From: Chondrilla cf. caribensis
Taxonomy: Eukaryota; Porifera; Demospongiae; Chondrillida; Chondrillidae
Length of the DNA: 64,000 nucleotides
Assembly (NCBI GenBank): GCA_964020155.1
Contig: OZ026549.1
Location: 43,501 to 107,500, forward strand
Direction: 5' to 3'
Positions 63,078 to 64,000 of the stretch are shown here, piece after piece (within the stretch, counting starts at the first letter, position 1; every line of letters starts with the position of its first letter). The position numbers and the translations under genes were made by a program. The notes under the pieces were generated by a model, which had not been told where the DNA came from, did no database searches, and saw only the letters and a program-made list of their open reading frames with translations.

Positions 63078-64000
63078 ATGGAGTGTCCTCTGTGGTTAAT
63101 CGCATTCTTGGTTTCTATTCCTCTCTCTCTTCTCTGCGTGTGCACTAGAATATGTCTAACGTGGAAGGCAAGAAGAAAGCTCAGGGTTTGGTTATCGTCT
63201 GAATCATATTCAGCGCCACCAACTCAACGGACGTTCGTAGTGGGTTTTTTCCATCCTTACTGCAACGCGGGGGGCGGTGGAGAGAGGGTCTTATGGCACG
63301 CTGTCGATGCTTTACAGAAGAGATATGACTTTGTGCACATTGTGGTCTACACGGGTGATGTCGGAGCGTCGGAAGATCAGATCCTCGATAGAGTGGTGGA
63401 GAGATTCGACATCCAACTCTCTCGGCAGAGAATACACTTTGTGTACCTTCACTGTAGAAGGCTTGTCGAAGCATCGTGTTGGCCGAGACTAACTATCCTG
63501 TTTCAAAGTTTGGGATCTTGTGTTCTCGGTTTGGAGGCGTTGTTCTCCTTCGTCCCACATCTCTACATTGACAGCATGGGGTATGCCTTCACTGTGCCCC
63601 TGTTCAAGTACATCGGAGGGTGTCGCACTGCCAGCTACGTCCACTACCCAACAGTGTCCACTGACATGATCCAACTGGTTGAATCCAGTGTGACCACGTA
63701 CAACAACTCTTCTCGCTATGCCAAGTCCAGGGTTTGGAGGAAGATCAAAGTCTGGTATTACAAAATGTTTGCTAAGATCTACGGTTTTGTGGGTAGGCGG
63801 AACCAGGTTGTCATGGTGAACTCCTCCTGGACCTATCAGCACATAAAGACCTTGTGGTGCCCATCCAACCTCACTGTGCTGTACCCACCTTGTGACACTC
63901 GGAAATTTCTGTCTCTTCCGTTGGAGCCGAAAGACAAAGAGCCTTTTCTCATTGTAAGCATTGGACAGTTTCGGCCGGAGAAGAGACACGAATTCCAGTT
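63078..64000 (+). CDS. ALG11: ALG11 alpha-1,2-mannosyltransferase, N-terminal part
   Basis: ALG11 adds the fourth and fifth mannoses to the dolichol-linked glycan on the cytosolic face of the ER. From ATG 63078 one uninterrupted frame runs off the window. It opens with a membrane anchor MECPLWLIAFLVSIPLSLLC, then a basic stretch and the GT4 signature FFHPYCNAGGGGERVLWHAV. Further landmarks are HIVVYTGDVGASEDQILDRV, YIDSMGYAFTVPLFKYIGG, SYVHYPTVSTDM, VVMVNSSWTYQHIKTLW and SIGQFRPEKRHEFQ, all typical of ALG11. A nearer ATG at 63152 is in another frame and hits a stop, so it is not the start. Confidence 0.95.
   Translation, partial: MECPLWLIAFLVSIPLSLLCVCTRICLTWKARRKLRVWLSSESYSAPPTQRTFVVGFFHPYCNAGGGGERVLWHAVDALQKRYDFVHIVVYTGDVGASEDQILDRVVERFDIQLSRQRIHFVYLHCRRLVEASCWPRLTILFQSLGSCVLGLEALFSFVPHLYIDSMGYAFTVPLFKYIGGCRTASYVHYPTVSTDMIQLVESSVTTYNNSSRYAKSRVWRKIKVWYYKMFAKIYGFVGRRNQVVMVNSSWTYQHIKTLWCPSNLTVLYPPCDTRKFLSLPLEPKDKEPFLIVSIGQFRPEKRHEFQ

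Noticed and set aside
63152..63213. Alternative ALG11 start at 63152 with a 28 bp intron
   Set aside because: The intron would be too short; the frame from ATG 63078 runs through without splicing and supplies the expected membrane anchor.

Overview
The window is a gene-dense piece of an animal nuclear genome, most likely a sponge or another early-branching animal. It carries about twenty spliced genes with GT-AG introns in 64 kb. The gene set is animal (PIWI, SREBP, Fe65, p62, a receptor tyrosine kinase, ISWI, RAP1/TERF2IP, MICU), introns are short, and many gene pairs are divergent with under 300 bp between start codons. The receptor tyrosine kinase has an ectodomain I cannot match to any vertebrate family, which recalls the receptor kinase expansions described in sponges. 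The phylum is an inference; no ribosomal or mitochondrial marker is present.

Layout, left to right: the N-terminus of a copper ATPase (ATP7, minus, runs off the left edge); TERF2IP/RAP1 (+); ribosomal protein L4 (-); COMMD6 (+); SLC10A7 (-); a homologue of the mitochondrial SLC35A4 microprotein (+); a PH-domain protein with a Pro-Lys-Glu repeat tail (-); an ADCY9-like adenylyl cyclase (-); an 11 kb ISWI/SMARCA5 remodeller with repeat-filled introns (-); a receptor tyrosine kinase (+) followed by a tandem copy of its ectodomain that ends in a short kinase-less tail (+); TMEM165 (-); MICU2/3 (+); centrin (+); FAXDC2 (-); a small possible secreted protein (+); a Fe65-like adaptor with an extra tensin-like PTB domain (+); p62/SQSTM1 (-); SREBP (+); a PIWI Argonaute (+); and ALG11 (+, cut by the right edge).

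Genes do not form a pathway. Several are arranged as head-to-head pairs that must share promoters: ATP7/TERF2IP, RPL4/COMMD6, SLC10A7/microprotein, ISWI/RTK, TMEM165/MICU and SQSTM1/SREBP. TMEM165 and MICU both concern divalent-cation handling (Golgi and mitochondrion).

The most striking non-genic feature is tandem repetition. Nearly every larger intron holds a minisatellite (12-49 bp unit) or a long (TG)n tract. At four places the repeat unit contains the neighbouring splice junction itself, including a few exonic bases. The intron therefore carries roughly ten to twenty copies of its own 5' or 3' splice site. Many (TG)n tracts likewise begin exactly at the 5' splice site. All coordinates are gene spans from start to stop codon unless stated; exon joins were read by eye from frame and splice signals.
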